A stretch of DNA of 64,000 nt from an uncultured Candidatus Poseidoniales archaeon (GTDB lineage: Archaea; Thermoplasmatota; Poseidoniia; Poseidoniales; Thalassarchaeaceae), in the NCBI GenBank assembly GCA_902511005.1, contig CABXDN010000002.1, positions 68,403 to 132,402 on the forward strand. Reading direction: 5' to 3'. The position numbers and the translations under genes were made by a program. Below, one piece after another: positions 17,586 to 25,603 of the stretch. The notes beneath the pieces were generated by a model that saw only the letters and a list, made by a program, of their open reading frames with translations, was not told where the DNA came from and made no database searches. How positions within the stretch are numbered: position 1 is the first letter of the stretch; every line of letters begins with the position of its first letter.

Positions 17586-18206
17586 TCATTCAGATTGAAG
17601 GTCAGATAAGTAAGTACATTCGCCCTCATCGTGCGACTCAGCGAATACTACGCATGGTTTAGTGATAGTTACGTAGGTATCGAAGTGGTCATAGAAAGAT
17701 GCTTGATCAATTGGCGCGGTGATGCCATAACCACGCGCTTCAACTTCGAAAATCCAATTGCCAGATATCAAATCTGATTGAGGAAATGAAAACCTTTGCT
17801 GAGGGAAATCTTGAGTTGCTCTAACCTCCCAAAAAGGTTCACCACCACTTTCTCTGACTCCTGGTTTCCAAAGTTTGGCATCGACGTATCGATATTGATT
17901 GGTTTCATTACCAACTAACTCTTCTACAACTGAAGAATAGGGGAATTGAGCTCTGAAATTTATTACTAGTTGCGATATTGTATTATCAAATTCAATTAGA
18001 ATCTCATCAGTATGATATACTGATTCAATACTATTTGATTCAAAAGTGTAGTCGAAACCAACAGTTTCTTCTTTCAATATCACTTTTGGATCTTCTCTCC
18101 ATTCCTCCATTAATTCTCTTTGAAAGGCAAGACCTAAGCACCCAGTAAGAGTTGATGAAATCATTAGGATTGATAACCCTAATCCCAGCACTCTGTTGGA
18201 CACCAT
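17586..18206 (-). CDS. Predicted lipoprotein of unknown function
   Basis: 206 residues. An N-terminal hydrophobic segment ends in the lipobox-like LTGCLG (Cys around residue 23), so the mature protein is probably lipid-anchored and extracytoplasmic. The rest is beta-rich, with acidic and aromatic residues and two cysteines near the end (KPCVVFAESHDEGECTYL) that could form a disulfide. No family recognised. It lies 70 nt upstream of rps2 in the same direction but does not belong to a translation pathway by its features. Confidence 0.6.
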   Translation of the reverse strand: MVSNRVLGLGLSILMISSTLTGCLGLAFQRELMEEWREDPKVILKEETVGFDYTFESNSIESVYHTDEILIEFDNTISQLVINFRAQFPYSSVVEELVGNETNQYRYVDAKLWKPGVRESGGEPFWEVRATQDFPQQRFSFPQSDLISGNWIFEVEARGYGITAPIDQASFYDHFDTYVTITKPCVVFAESHDEGECTYLSDLQSE

Positions 18207-18364
18207 TGGATATAGCGAAAAGGACTTGTTTCTTCAAACCACTCTATACAAGATAGTAATGCAAGCGTCTATGATGGGTAATCATTTCCGAGAATATGCT
18301 CCAATGACGACGAAAGGAGAACCGAGCTAAGGCTTTGACGTTCCCTATGAGTACCGAGGGGCAC
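18207..18364. other. Intergenic region, no gene seen
   Basis: 158 nt between the lipoprotein gene and the end of the FKBP gene. It contains no long ORF on either strand. I could not build a convincing structured RNA, although the stretch 18275-18360 is less AT-rich than typical spacers here. Confidence 0.4.
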
Positions 18365-19060
18365 TTATTCTTCTTCTTCAACAACTCGAGGTTCGTGAAC
18401 TTCTCTAAAGATTACAGTTCCAACACCAAGATTCTCACGTAGAGAACGGACAAGACTGAACTTAGCATATGCCCAGTTCTGATCGTAAGCCATTGCTTCT
18501 GGAGTAGTCACTGTCAAGTCATCTTCTTCGAATGATATTTCAAAATCTTCACGGCCTGTGTTCATTTTAAGTAGAGTTTCTACACGTTCTGCACGATCTT
18601 CTACAACCTTAACGATATTGTAATTATATTTTAGAGTCGCACCAGCTAATGGATGATTATAGTCAATCCTCGCACGGCCTGCACTGATGAATTGTAAAAC
18701 TCCAGTACGTCCACCAATCTCAACTGGTGCACCTATTGCTAGAGTACTTGGATCTCGAACACTACGCATCAATACATTTTGCCCTATGGTTTCAACTAAA
18801 CTAGAATCTCTCTCGCCATATCCTTCAGAAGGCTCAATATCGAATTCGTAATCTTTGCCTGCTTCCGCATCATTCAGATGATTTTCAAAACCACTAATCA
18901 AACGACCATCGCCGACAATGGTAATCATTGGTTGGTAAGTACGCGATTCATCGAAGACATCATGTTCTTTGGCAACATCCTCGCGTGTAGTCTCGATAAG
19001 TCTCTCAGAACCTGCATCGTACAGGTCGTAGTCGATGTGAACAATTGAACCAGCATCCAT
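18365..19060 (-). CDS. FKBP-type peptidyl-prolyl cis-trans isomerase (SlyD-like, long archaeal form)
   Basis: 231 residues. The FKBP domain starts MDAGSIVHIDYDLYDAG, contains GDGRLISGFENHL (the conserved IPGxE-type position carries ISGFE) and has the inserted-flap domain of SlyD-like proteins (GYGERDSSLVE to GATLKYNYNIVKV). A C-terminal region of about 85 residues (VETLLKMNTGREDFEISFEE) is typical of the long archaeal FKBPs. It acts as a folding helper in the cytosol. GGAGG lies 9 nt before the ATG, and a GC-rich motif shared with the EF-1A leader lies 15 nt upstream. It ends in a run of acidic residues. Confidence 0.92.
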   Translation of the reverse strand: MDAGSIVHIDYDLYDAGSERLIETTREDVAKEHDVFDESRTYQPMITIVGDGRLISGFENHLNDAEAGKDYEFDIEPSEGYGERDSSLVETIGQNVLMRSVRDPSTLAIGAPVEIGGRTGVLQFISAGRARIDYNHPLAGATLKYNYNIVKVVEDRAERVETLLKMNTGREDFEISFEEDDLTVTTPEAMAYDQNWAYAKFSLVRSLRENLGVGTVIFREVHEPRVVEEEE

Positions 19061-19074
19061 ATTTTGTGCCTCCG

Positions 19075-19121
19075 GGCAGCCCGCCGACCCGCTTCCCCTT
19101 TTTGATACAAACGGTTATATC
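19075..19121 (-). promoter_or_regulatory. FKBP promoter and 15-nt leader motif
   Basis: On the minus strand, GATATAACC (19113-19121) is a TATA box placing the start site near 19090. The mRNA would then begin at or near GGTCGGCGGGCTGCC (19089-19075), which sits 15 nt before the ATG and just ahead of the CGGAGG ribosome-binding site. The EF-1A gene has GGTCGGCGGGCTACC at nearly the same position. Confidence 0.5.
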
Positions 19122-19135
19122 GTTGGTAGAAAAAA

Positions 19136-21520
19136 TCAGATTTTTTGCTTTTCAGGATGGAATTTTTGACTGGATAATAGGGCTAAACCACCACCTATTA
19201 TGATTAAAATCCACCCAAGCCAAACAGCATGAGAACCCTGTAAATCATGTACAGTGACACGAATTCGGTCAACTTGACTAGTTTCTCTAAACATCATCGC
19301 ATCCAATAAATCATTAGATTGAAAAATGTCTAAGATAATTATTGTATCTCCAAATAGACCTACATGACGGTCTGGTTCCGACCGCGGAGTTACTTGGCCG
19401 CTAGGAGAATCAAATCTTAGTATTCCTGGGCGGAGAGTATCTATCAATTCCCCATCTTTTCTCATTTCGATTACTACACCAAGATACCCATCTCCAACGG
19501 GATAATCATAATCTTCTGAGTCTAAGGCGATGAGCTCTACATCAGTGAAAATAAACTCGTATCCATCATGTAATATTGGTTGGTCACGGCTTAGAGTCAC
19601 CAAGTGAGAAGGATCGGACCTATCAATTAGTGTAGTTGTAAAAATATGTCCGACCAAAAGTAAAAGTATTCCGAGATGAGATAAGTGCGAACCAAGAAGA
19701 CGAATACGAGAAGAGTTTTTCTTAGATAGTAAACCATCATCTCGTATTTTAGGAATAACACTTGTTAATGTGGAATATGCTTGTTTGATATTTGGAGGAA
19801 TTGCAAGGGCCATCCATGTTAGTAAGAAAATTGAAACTGATCCTCGGCTAAAACTTGAAGCGAATAATAATGATGAATCCCCCGGTAAATTAAATTTCTC
19901 AGAATAAATTGCTAATAATATTGAGATGAAAAAGATAGAGACAAATATGGTGTTTCCAGTCTTGATATCTACGGATTTACCCCAGGCATATATTGTTAAA
20001 CCAATCGCCAATAAACCAATAAAAGGAGCCCCATAGAATTCATGGGCTTCTAAATTAGTGCCATCTATTTCAACAGTTAATAACAGCCAAGTAAGGAGAA
20101 GAAAAGCAGATGTCCCATACCATGGTATTGCTTTAGCAAACTTCATTCTAGCTGATTCAGATTTGAAAGGGAGTAACAATAGTTGTAAATCATCTTCATC
20201 ATCAGAAATTAGCCAGATAATAAGAAAAGGAGACATTCCTGCAATTGCCTGAGGAATTGTTGCAGAAGATGACCAACTCGCATAAAACATTAGAATTACA
20301 CCTGAAAAAACCCATTGAAGAGATGGATTACTGGAATCGCTAGTTAGTAATAAGATCATAATTGAAATTCCTATAATTAAAACAGCAGTAGAGCCAATCC
20401 ATACTGAAATCACTGCTAGCATAGTAAGTAATATCAGTGAATGGACTCTTTTTTCTTCGAATAATAATTTTTTATTTTCAGAACGTAGATCATTCATTTG
20501 TTGATTGACTAAGAAATAAATTGCAAATGAACCAAGCAATATTATCGCAAATACATAAGATGCAAGTTCAAAACCAATAGGACTGGAATCAATAATGTAC
20601 ATCACACGTATGTATGGGTCTTGGCTATCAGTGCCTAACCCATCCGCCGCAAAAGCATGTACAGATGCCCAAACACCATTGGCACGGGTCACCAAGGTTG
20701 CGTGGATTGCAAGTAATCCGGAAATCAATCCTAATGCAGGAGAAATTTTGATTGATGTAGAAACATTGGAGGTTGATCGTGCATGAATTATCAATAGAAG
20801 GGCAAACCATGGAAGGATAGAACCTGTTTCAACGGGATCCCAGGCCCAATAACCACCCCAATCAAGAACTGTGTAAGCCCAAAGACCTCCAAGACCTATT
20901 CCAATTGTTCCAATCAAAAAAGCTGCTCTGGCCCAGTGTAACTGTAAGTCATGAATTTCCTTAGCAGATTTTTTGTGGATTACTCCAGACATCGCAACTG
21001 AAGCTGTAGCAATACAAAGTGCATAATATGAAAATACTACTGGGGGATGAATAACCATTAAATCAGTCTGTAATAAAGGATTCAATTCACTAGGTATAAT
21101 TCCTTCAGAGGTAGCGAAAGGACCTAGGAACCAAGAAATAAACAGTATTCCCAATGTGAAACCATGCATTATACGAACATCATAATCTAATTCTTCATTA
21201 TCGGTCATAAACCAAGTTACAATTGATATCAGAGCCGCAAACAGAAGCAAAGGTCCTGCTCGACCCCCCCATACTGCGGAAATCCGATATAGAATCGGAA
21301 GGTCTGAACCTCCATATTCTGTGACTAATTTTAGAGAAGATGCGTCAATAATAAAGGCTAAGACAAGAAATAAGAATGGAGCATTCTGAGATAGAGCAGT
21401 TATGTTTTTGAATAATTTTAAACCTGCTTTTTCTGGCCTAATAATCTGATGCATACTCATCAGAATCCCAAATATGAGCAATATTTGCCCATAATAAGAT
21501 AGGATGTAATCACCATCCAT
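19136..21520 (-). CDS. ccmF: Cytochrome c biogenesis protein CcmF-like
   Basis: About 794 residues with about 15 membrane helices. The heme-handling tryptophan-rich motif WGGYWAWDPVE is near residue 220, with flanking conserved histidines (MVIHPPVVFSYYALCIAT; IHARST; LAIHATLVTR). The C-terminal periplasmic-type domain (DRSDPSHLVTLSRDQPILHD) matches CcmF rather than the shorter CcsA. It delivers heme to apocytochrome c CXXCH sites on the outer face of the membrane. ATG at 21520 is taken as start; the frame runs to 21544, deeper into the upstream gene. Presence of CcmF implies that c-type cytochromes are matured in this organism. Confidence 0.9.
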   Translation of the reverse strand: MDGDYILSYYGQILLIFGILMSMHQIIRPEKAGLKLFKNITALSQNAPFLFLVLAFIIDASSLKLVTEYGGSDLPILYRISAVWGGRAGPLLLFAALISIVTWFMTDNEELDYDVRIMHGFTLGILFISWFLGPFATSEGIIPSELNPLLQTDLMVIHPPVVFSYYALCIATASVAMSGVIHKKSAKEIHDLQLHWARAAFLIGTIGIGLGGLWAYTVLDWGGYWAWDPVETGSILPWFALLLIIHARSTSNVSTSIKISPALGLISGLLAIHATLVTRANGVWASVHAFAADGLGTDSQDPYIRVMYIIDSSPIGFELASYVFAIILLGSFAIYFLVNQQMNDLRSENKKLLFEEKRVHSLILLTMLAVISVWIGSTAVLIIGISIMILLLTSDSSNPSLQWVFSGVILMFYASWSSSATIPQAIAGMSPFLIIWLISDDEDDLQLLLLPFKSESARMKFAKAIPWYGTSAFLLLTWLLLTVEIDGTNLEAHEFYGAPFIGLLAIGLTIYAWGKSVDIKTGNTIFVSIFFISILLAIYSEKFNLPGDSSLLFASSFSRGSVSIFLLTWMALAIPPNIKQAYSTLTSVIPKIRDDGLLSKKNSSRIRLLGSHLSHLGILLLLVGHIFTTTLIDRSDPSHLVTLSRDQPILHDGYEFIFTDVELIALDSEDYDYPVGDGYLGVVIEMRKDGELIDTLRPGILRFDSPSGQVTPRSEPDRHVGLFGDTIIILDIFQSNDLLDAMMFRETSQVDRIRVTVHDLQGSHAVWLGWILIIIGGGLALLSSQKFHPEKQKI

Positions 21521-22739
21521 AATACTTAGCACGAGAATAACCAAAAGATAGCATTGCAGGTATTATTTTTCTTGCATAAAGTCCAGGTCTTCTGATTAAT
21601 ATTTTAAGACAAACTGCTAATTTACCATGAGGCCCCATGTTACTCATCTCGTCTGGAAAGCACTGAGCCATCAAAGACATATCATCATCTGATAAATCAA
21701 ATAGTGCTGATTTACCACGTAGAATCTTAGAATAAGGGGGGAATTCTTTCTTCCATGACTTAGAATATTCTTCAAGTGAGCTAGCAGATAAATCATCAGA
21801 AGCTATGGCTTTAGCAGCAGTTTCTGCAGCAAATACTGCTGATTTTAATGCTAGATGAGAACCTCCTTCAAATAAGGGGGAAGTAAATCCTGCAGCATCT
21901 CCAACGAGCATTAGGCCATCTGCATGAGTATTTTCATGAGGACCAGAAATTGGAATTGTTCCACCGAATGCAGGATTTCCTTTCTTCTTCCAAGGAGGTG
22001 CTACCTGTTCTAGATCTTTGAAATGAGTAACTTCAATAAATTCATCCAAACCTTTCTTGGTTCGTGATTTGTCTTCACTAACTAAACCAACATTTGCTCT
22101 ACCATCACATTTAGGAATCATCCACACATATCCCTTTTCAGCATATTTAGGCCAAATATAGAAATCTAGATAATCATCAGTTGGCACATCCAGCATCTCA
22201 TACTGCATTCCTGCAATAACTTGTGGACGAGGGTTTAGCTCTAGTATCTTAGAACAAACTCCTGCAACTCCTGAAGCATCAATTACAATTTTAGCATCAA
22301 TTGGAAACTGTTCACCTTTACCTTCACAACGCCATCCAATAAATTTTTCACCATCAAACATTTTTTCCATACTTGTTAATTTGTGGTTTAGACTTAGAGT
22401 AGCACCTTGGGATACTGCTTCATCTGCAATCCATCTTTCGAAAAGATGCTTTTCTAGTACATAGCCCTCTTCAGTTAATTTCTTTTCAGTACCGTCTGGA
22501 AATATAACTCTGATTCCATGAACTCTCTTACTAATTACATGATCAGGTAAATCTAAATTTAGATTATCGCAAGCGACATCAGAAATACATTCTCCACAAT
22601 GAACGGGAGTGCCTATTTCCTCATGATCTTCGATTAAAATTGTCGAAAGACCAGCTCTCGCACTGTGCAAAGCGGCGTTCCCACCACCAGGTCCAGCACC
22701 AATTACCAATACATCACAGGCGGTCACAGCCTCTCCCAT
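21510..22739 (-). CDS. Geranylgeranyl reductase family flavoprotein
   Basis: About 409 residues from MGEAVTACDVLVIGAGPGGG; an upstream ATG at 22760 is possible. FAD-binding GxGxxG at residues 11-16, GTPVHCGECIS with the Cys pair typical of digeranylgeranylglycerophospholipid reductases, VIDASGVAG and LMLVGDAAGFTSPLFEGGSH (the second FAD contact, GD motif). These enzymes saturate isoprenoid double bonds in archaeal lipids or quinone tails. The next genes on the other strand are UbiD and UbiA homologues, and CcmF overlaps its end, so a role in respiratory quinone or membrane lipid maturation is likely. Confidence 0.88.
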   Translation of the reverse strand: MGEAVTACDVLVIGAGPGGGNAALHSARAGLSTILIEDHEEIGTPVHCGECISDVACDNLNLDLPDHVISKRVHGIRVIFPDGTEKKLTEEGYVLEKHLFERWIADEAVSQGATLSLNHKLTSMEKMFDGEKFIGWRCEGKGEQFPIDAKIVIDASGVAGVCSKILELNPRPQVIAGMQYEMLDVPTDDYLDFYIWPKYAEKGYVWMIPKCDGRANVGLVSEDKSRTKKGLDEFIEVTHFKDLEQVAPPWKKKGNPAFGGTIPISGPHENTHADGLMLVGDAAGFTSPLFEGGSHLALKSAVFAAETAAKAIASDDLSASSLEEYSKSWKKEFPPYSKILRGKSALFDLSDDDMSLMAQCFPDEMSNMGPHGKLAVCLKILIRRPGLYARKIIPAMLSFGYSRAKYYGW

Positions 22740-22839
22740 GAGTATAGTCAGGAAGGCCATTAGTCAAAGAAACCGTCGGTCTAAAGGCCTATGATTACGA
22801 ACGAACATATTCAACTAATAAGCGCGTCGAATAATGTAT

Positions 22840-24717
22840 ATGGCGTGGCGCGACCTCCGTGAGTATATCCTCAATTTGAGAGATTCTGACGAACTTATTC
22901 GTATCAGTCACCCTGTTGACTGCTATTTAGAAGCAGGTTGTATCGCTGACAAACTTGTAAAAAAAGGTGGTCCAGCAATTATTTTCGATCAACCACGTTT
23001 AGCGAATGGAGAAATTAGTAAATATCCTCTTGCAATGAATTTATTTGGAACTAGAGAAAGAACCAACAAAGCACTCGGAGTAAAAGATCCAAAAGAAATT
23101 GGAGAAACTATGGTTAATTTGATGAAACCTGATATCGGAGGCATTCTAAAAAAGCCTTGGACTGGTTTAGGGCTGGCCATGCAAGGGATGTCAATGGCAC
23201 CAAAAAAAGTAAGGAAAGGTGCTTGTCAAGCAGTTGTTATTGAGAATCCAGATATGACTAAACTCCCTATACCTACTACATGGCCGATGGATGGTGGGCC
23301 ATTCATCACATTGCCATTAGTTGTGACTAAGGATCCTAAAACTGGCCAGCATAATATGGGTATGTACAGAGGACAAATATTCGGAGAAAAAGAGATTGGG
23401 CTTCATTGGCAGGCGCATAAACATGCAGCAGATCATGCTGACGAAATTGGAAAAGAGAATCGTATGCCTGTTGCAATTTGCTTAGGTGGACCTCCTCCAG
23501 TAATGTTTAGTGCGATTTCCCCACTACCAGATAATCTTTCAGAATATGAATTTGCAGGATTACTAAATGGAAGAAGGTTAAGAATTACAAAATGTCTAAC
23601 TAATGACTTATGGGTCCCTTCAGAAGTTGATTTTGTAATAGAAGGATACACCATCCCAGGAGAAACTAGGACTGAAGGCCCATTTGGAGACCATTTTGGA
23701 TATTACTGCTTAGAAGAAGAATACCCTGTAATGCATGTTACGGCAATCACTCATAGAAAGAACCCGACTATTCCGATGACTATAGTTGGAGTTCCACCAA
23801 TGGAAGATGGATATCTGGGAGAAGCAATCGGTGACGCATTCCGTCCAGTACTACAATTTCAGCACAGAGACGTAAAAGATCTCTTCTTACCTCTTGAAAC
23901 GGGATTCCATAATCTTGCTATCGTGTCTTCTAAACAAAGATATCCTAGACAGGCAAGGAAAACTGCTCTGGGGTTAATGGGTGCTGGGCAAATGATGTTT
24001 CTAAAATCAATAATTGCAGTAGATGAAGATCATGATGTAAAAGATCTCGATGCACTTCTGAAAGCTGTTGATTATAATGTCAGAATACCTGAAGATTTGA
24101 TAATTCTAGATGGAATGGTTGCAGATTCTTTAGCTCATGCATCCCCATGGCAGAACGTTCATTCAAAATTACTAATCGATGCTACAACACCAACTTCTAA
24201 CGATTACAGAGCCAATGAACCCAAAATGATGGGATGTCCTGATTCTTTAGGTGTATCTGCATCCGGTGTTGAGGGTGTTACTAAAGCGAAAATGATGGCT
24301 TCATCAATGCTGGTAATAACTACTAATATCGAAGGAGGCCCTCGTCCAGAATCTAGTATGGAGGAAGTAAATGAAGAAGGTGCAAAGGCTCAGAGAGAGC
24401 AGATAGCAAGAATTCGAGATGAAATATGGTCATTAGAATCGGCTAAAAATCTTAGATGGTTATTCATTACAGATGATGATGCAGATTTAGATGAAGAACA
24501 TTGGAGAAGAAGACTTCTGTGGCAATTATTTTGTAGATTTGAAGTAGCAAGAGATTTCCATTTTGATAAGGAAAGGAAAAGAGTTGCTTGGGATGCAACT
24601 GCTCCTATACCATCGAATGAAGGGCCATTACCAGTGAGAAGATGGCCTGCAGTAACTTTACATGACCCTGAAATCGAAGAAAGGGTTGAAAAGTGGATGG
24701 AAAGAGAGGGTTTGTAA
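22840..24717 (+). CDS. UbiD-family prenylated-FMN decarboxylase
   Basis: About 625 residues from MAWRDLREYI (an ATG six nt earlier is possible), longer than the roughly 490 of E. coli UbiD because of added segments, mostly C-terminal (ILSLE region after residue 530). UbiD signatures: ENRMPVAICLGGPPPVMFSA, RTEGPFGDHFGYY containing the catalytic acid pair, and MDGGPFITLPLVVTKDP. These enzymes decarboxylate aromatic or alpha,beta-unsaturated acids using prenylated FMN made by UbiX (not in the window). The stop overlaps the UbiA start by one base (TAATG), which points to joint action in quinone biosynthesis, for example a futalosine-type menaquinone route. Confidence 0.93.
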   Translation: MAWRDLREYILNLRDSDELIRISHPVDCYLEAGCIADKLVKKGGPAIIFDQPRLANGEISKYPLAMNLFGTRERTNKALGVKDPKEIGETMVNLMKPDIGGILKKPWTGLGLAMQGMSMAPKKVRKGACQAVVIENPDMTKLPIPTTWPMDGGPFITLPLVVTKDPKTGQHNMGMYRGQIFGEKEIGLHWQAHKHAADHADEIGKENRMPVAICLGGPPPVMFSAISPLPDNLSEYEFAGLLNGRRLRITKCLTNDLWVPSEVDFVIEGYTIPGETRTEGPFGDHFGYYCLEEEYPVMHVTAITHRKNPTIPMTIVGVPPMEDGYLGEAIGDAFRPVLQFQHRDVKDLFLPLETGFHNLAIVSSKQRYPRQARKTALGLMGAGQMMFLKSIIAVDEDHDVKDLDALLKAVDYNVRIPEDLIILDGMVADSLAHASPWQNVHSKLLIDATTPTSNDYRANEPKMMGCPDSLGVSASGVEGVTKAKMMASSMLVITTNIEGGPRPESSMEEVNEEGAKAQREQIARIRDEIWSLESAKNLRWLFITDDDADLDEEHWRRRLLWQLFCRFEVARDFHFDKERKRVAWDATAPIPSNEGPLPVRRWPAVTLHDPEIEERVEKWMEREGL

Positions 24718-25595
24718 TGGGAACGAAAGAAATCCTTGAGTTTGTAAAAATTGAACATACTCTATTTTCTCTACCTTTCGTGCTTATTGGATATATTCTC
24801 GCTCATGAACAATTTATTGATGAGCTTGAAACTCAGAAATTCGGTATCGATTTACTCTGGATTCTTGTAGCTGCAATTGGAGCTAGAGGGCTTGCAATGG
24901 CTCTTAATCGTATAATAGATCGTGACGTAGATGCTGAAAACCCACGTACAGCTAACCGACACTTAGTCTCTGGCTCAATGACTATGCAAACTGCATACTT
25001 ACTTTCTATTGGGTTTCTTTCAATGCTTCTCTTAGGCGCCTGGCAATTAAATGAAGTAGCCTTGATGATGGCTTGGTTACCAGTTGCAGTATTCACAATA
25101 TACCCATATGTCAAAAGATACTCTTGGCTCTGCCACCTATGGCTTGGAATTTGTCTAGGTTTAGCCCCAGCTGGTGCATGGCTAGCAGTTGCGGCAGACA
25201 TCCATGGTTGGGGTGCAATAACTGATTATTTGTGGAGTCCTGAAATATTATTCATTTCTCTTGGAGTGATGTTTTGGATTACCGCTTTCGATATTAACTA
25301 TGCGCGTATGGATGTAGAAAGCGATAGAGAAAATGGGATATATTCATTTCCAGCACGATTTGATGAGAATACAACCACAAGGACATCTGTACAATTAACT
25401 CTAGTTTGGTTCGCATGCTTTGCAATATCAGACCCAATGGATGAGCTTTGGTTTCTCGCTGCTGCCCTTACTATGGCATTAGCCAATATAGTAGTAATAT
25501 TATCTAGGACCAAATTAGAAGACTTTCAAACTACCTTTTTCAGAGTTTCAATGTTAACAGGATGGGTACTTCTGGGCGCGATAATGCTAGAATAA
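24717..25595 (+). CDS. UbiA-family prenyltransferase
   Basis: About 292 residues, eight or nine transmembrane helices. The ATG at 24717 shares its A with the UbiD stop. The first aspartate-rich motif is NRIIDRDVDAENPRTANR (around residue 65), and the second region is DINYARMDVESDRENGIYS (around 195). Enzymes of this family transfer a polyprenyl chain to an aromatic ring, the partner step to UbiD in ubiquinone and menaquinone synthesis. The arrangement UbiD-UbiA next to a geranylgeranyl-reductase-type gene supports a quinone role. Confidence 0.92.
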   Translation: MGTKEILEFVKIEHTLFSLPFVLIGYILAHEQFIDELETQKFGIDLLWILVAAIGARGLAMALNRIIDRDVDAENPRTANRHLVSGSMTMQTAYLLSIGFLSMLLLGAWQLNEVALMMAWLPVAVFTIYPYVKRYSWLCHLWLGICLGLAPAGAWLAVAADIHGWGAITDYLWSPEILFISLGVMFWITAFDINYARMDVESDRENGIYSFPARFDENTTTRTSVQLTLVWFACFAISDPMDELWFLAAALTMALANIVVILSRTKLEDFQTTFFRVSMLTGWVLLGAIMLE

Positions 25596-25603
25596 TCGGT
25601 TGG

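Noticed and set aside
18235..18364. Possible box C/D-like or other structured RNA
   Set aside because: GATG- and CTGA-like words occur but not with proper C/D spacing, and no stable fold could be drawn by eye.
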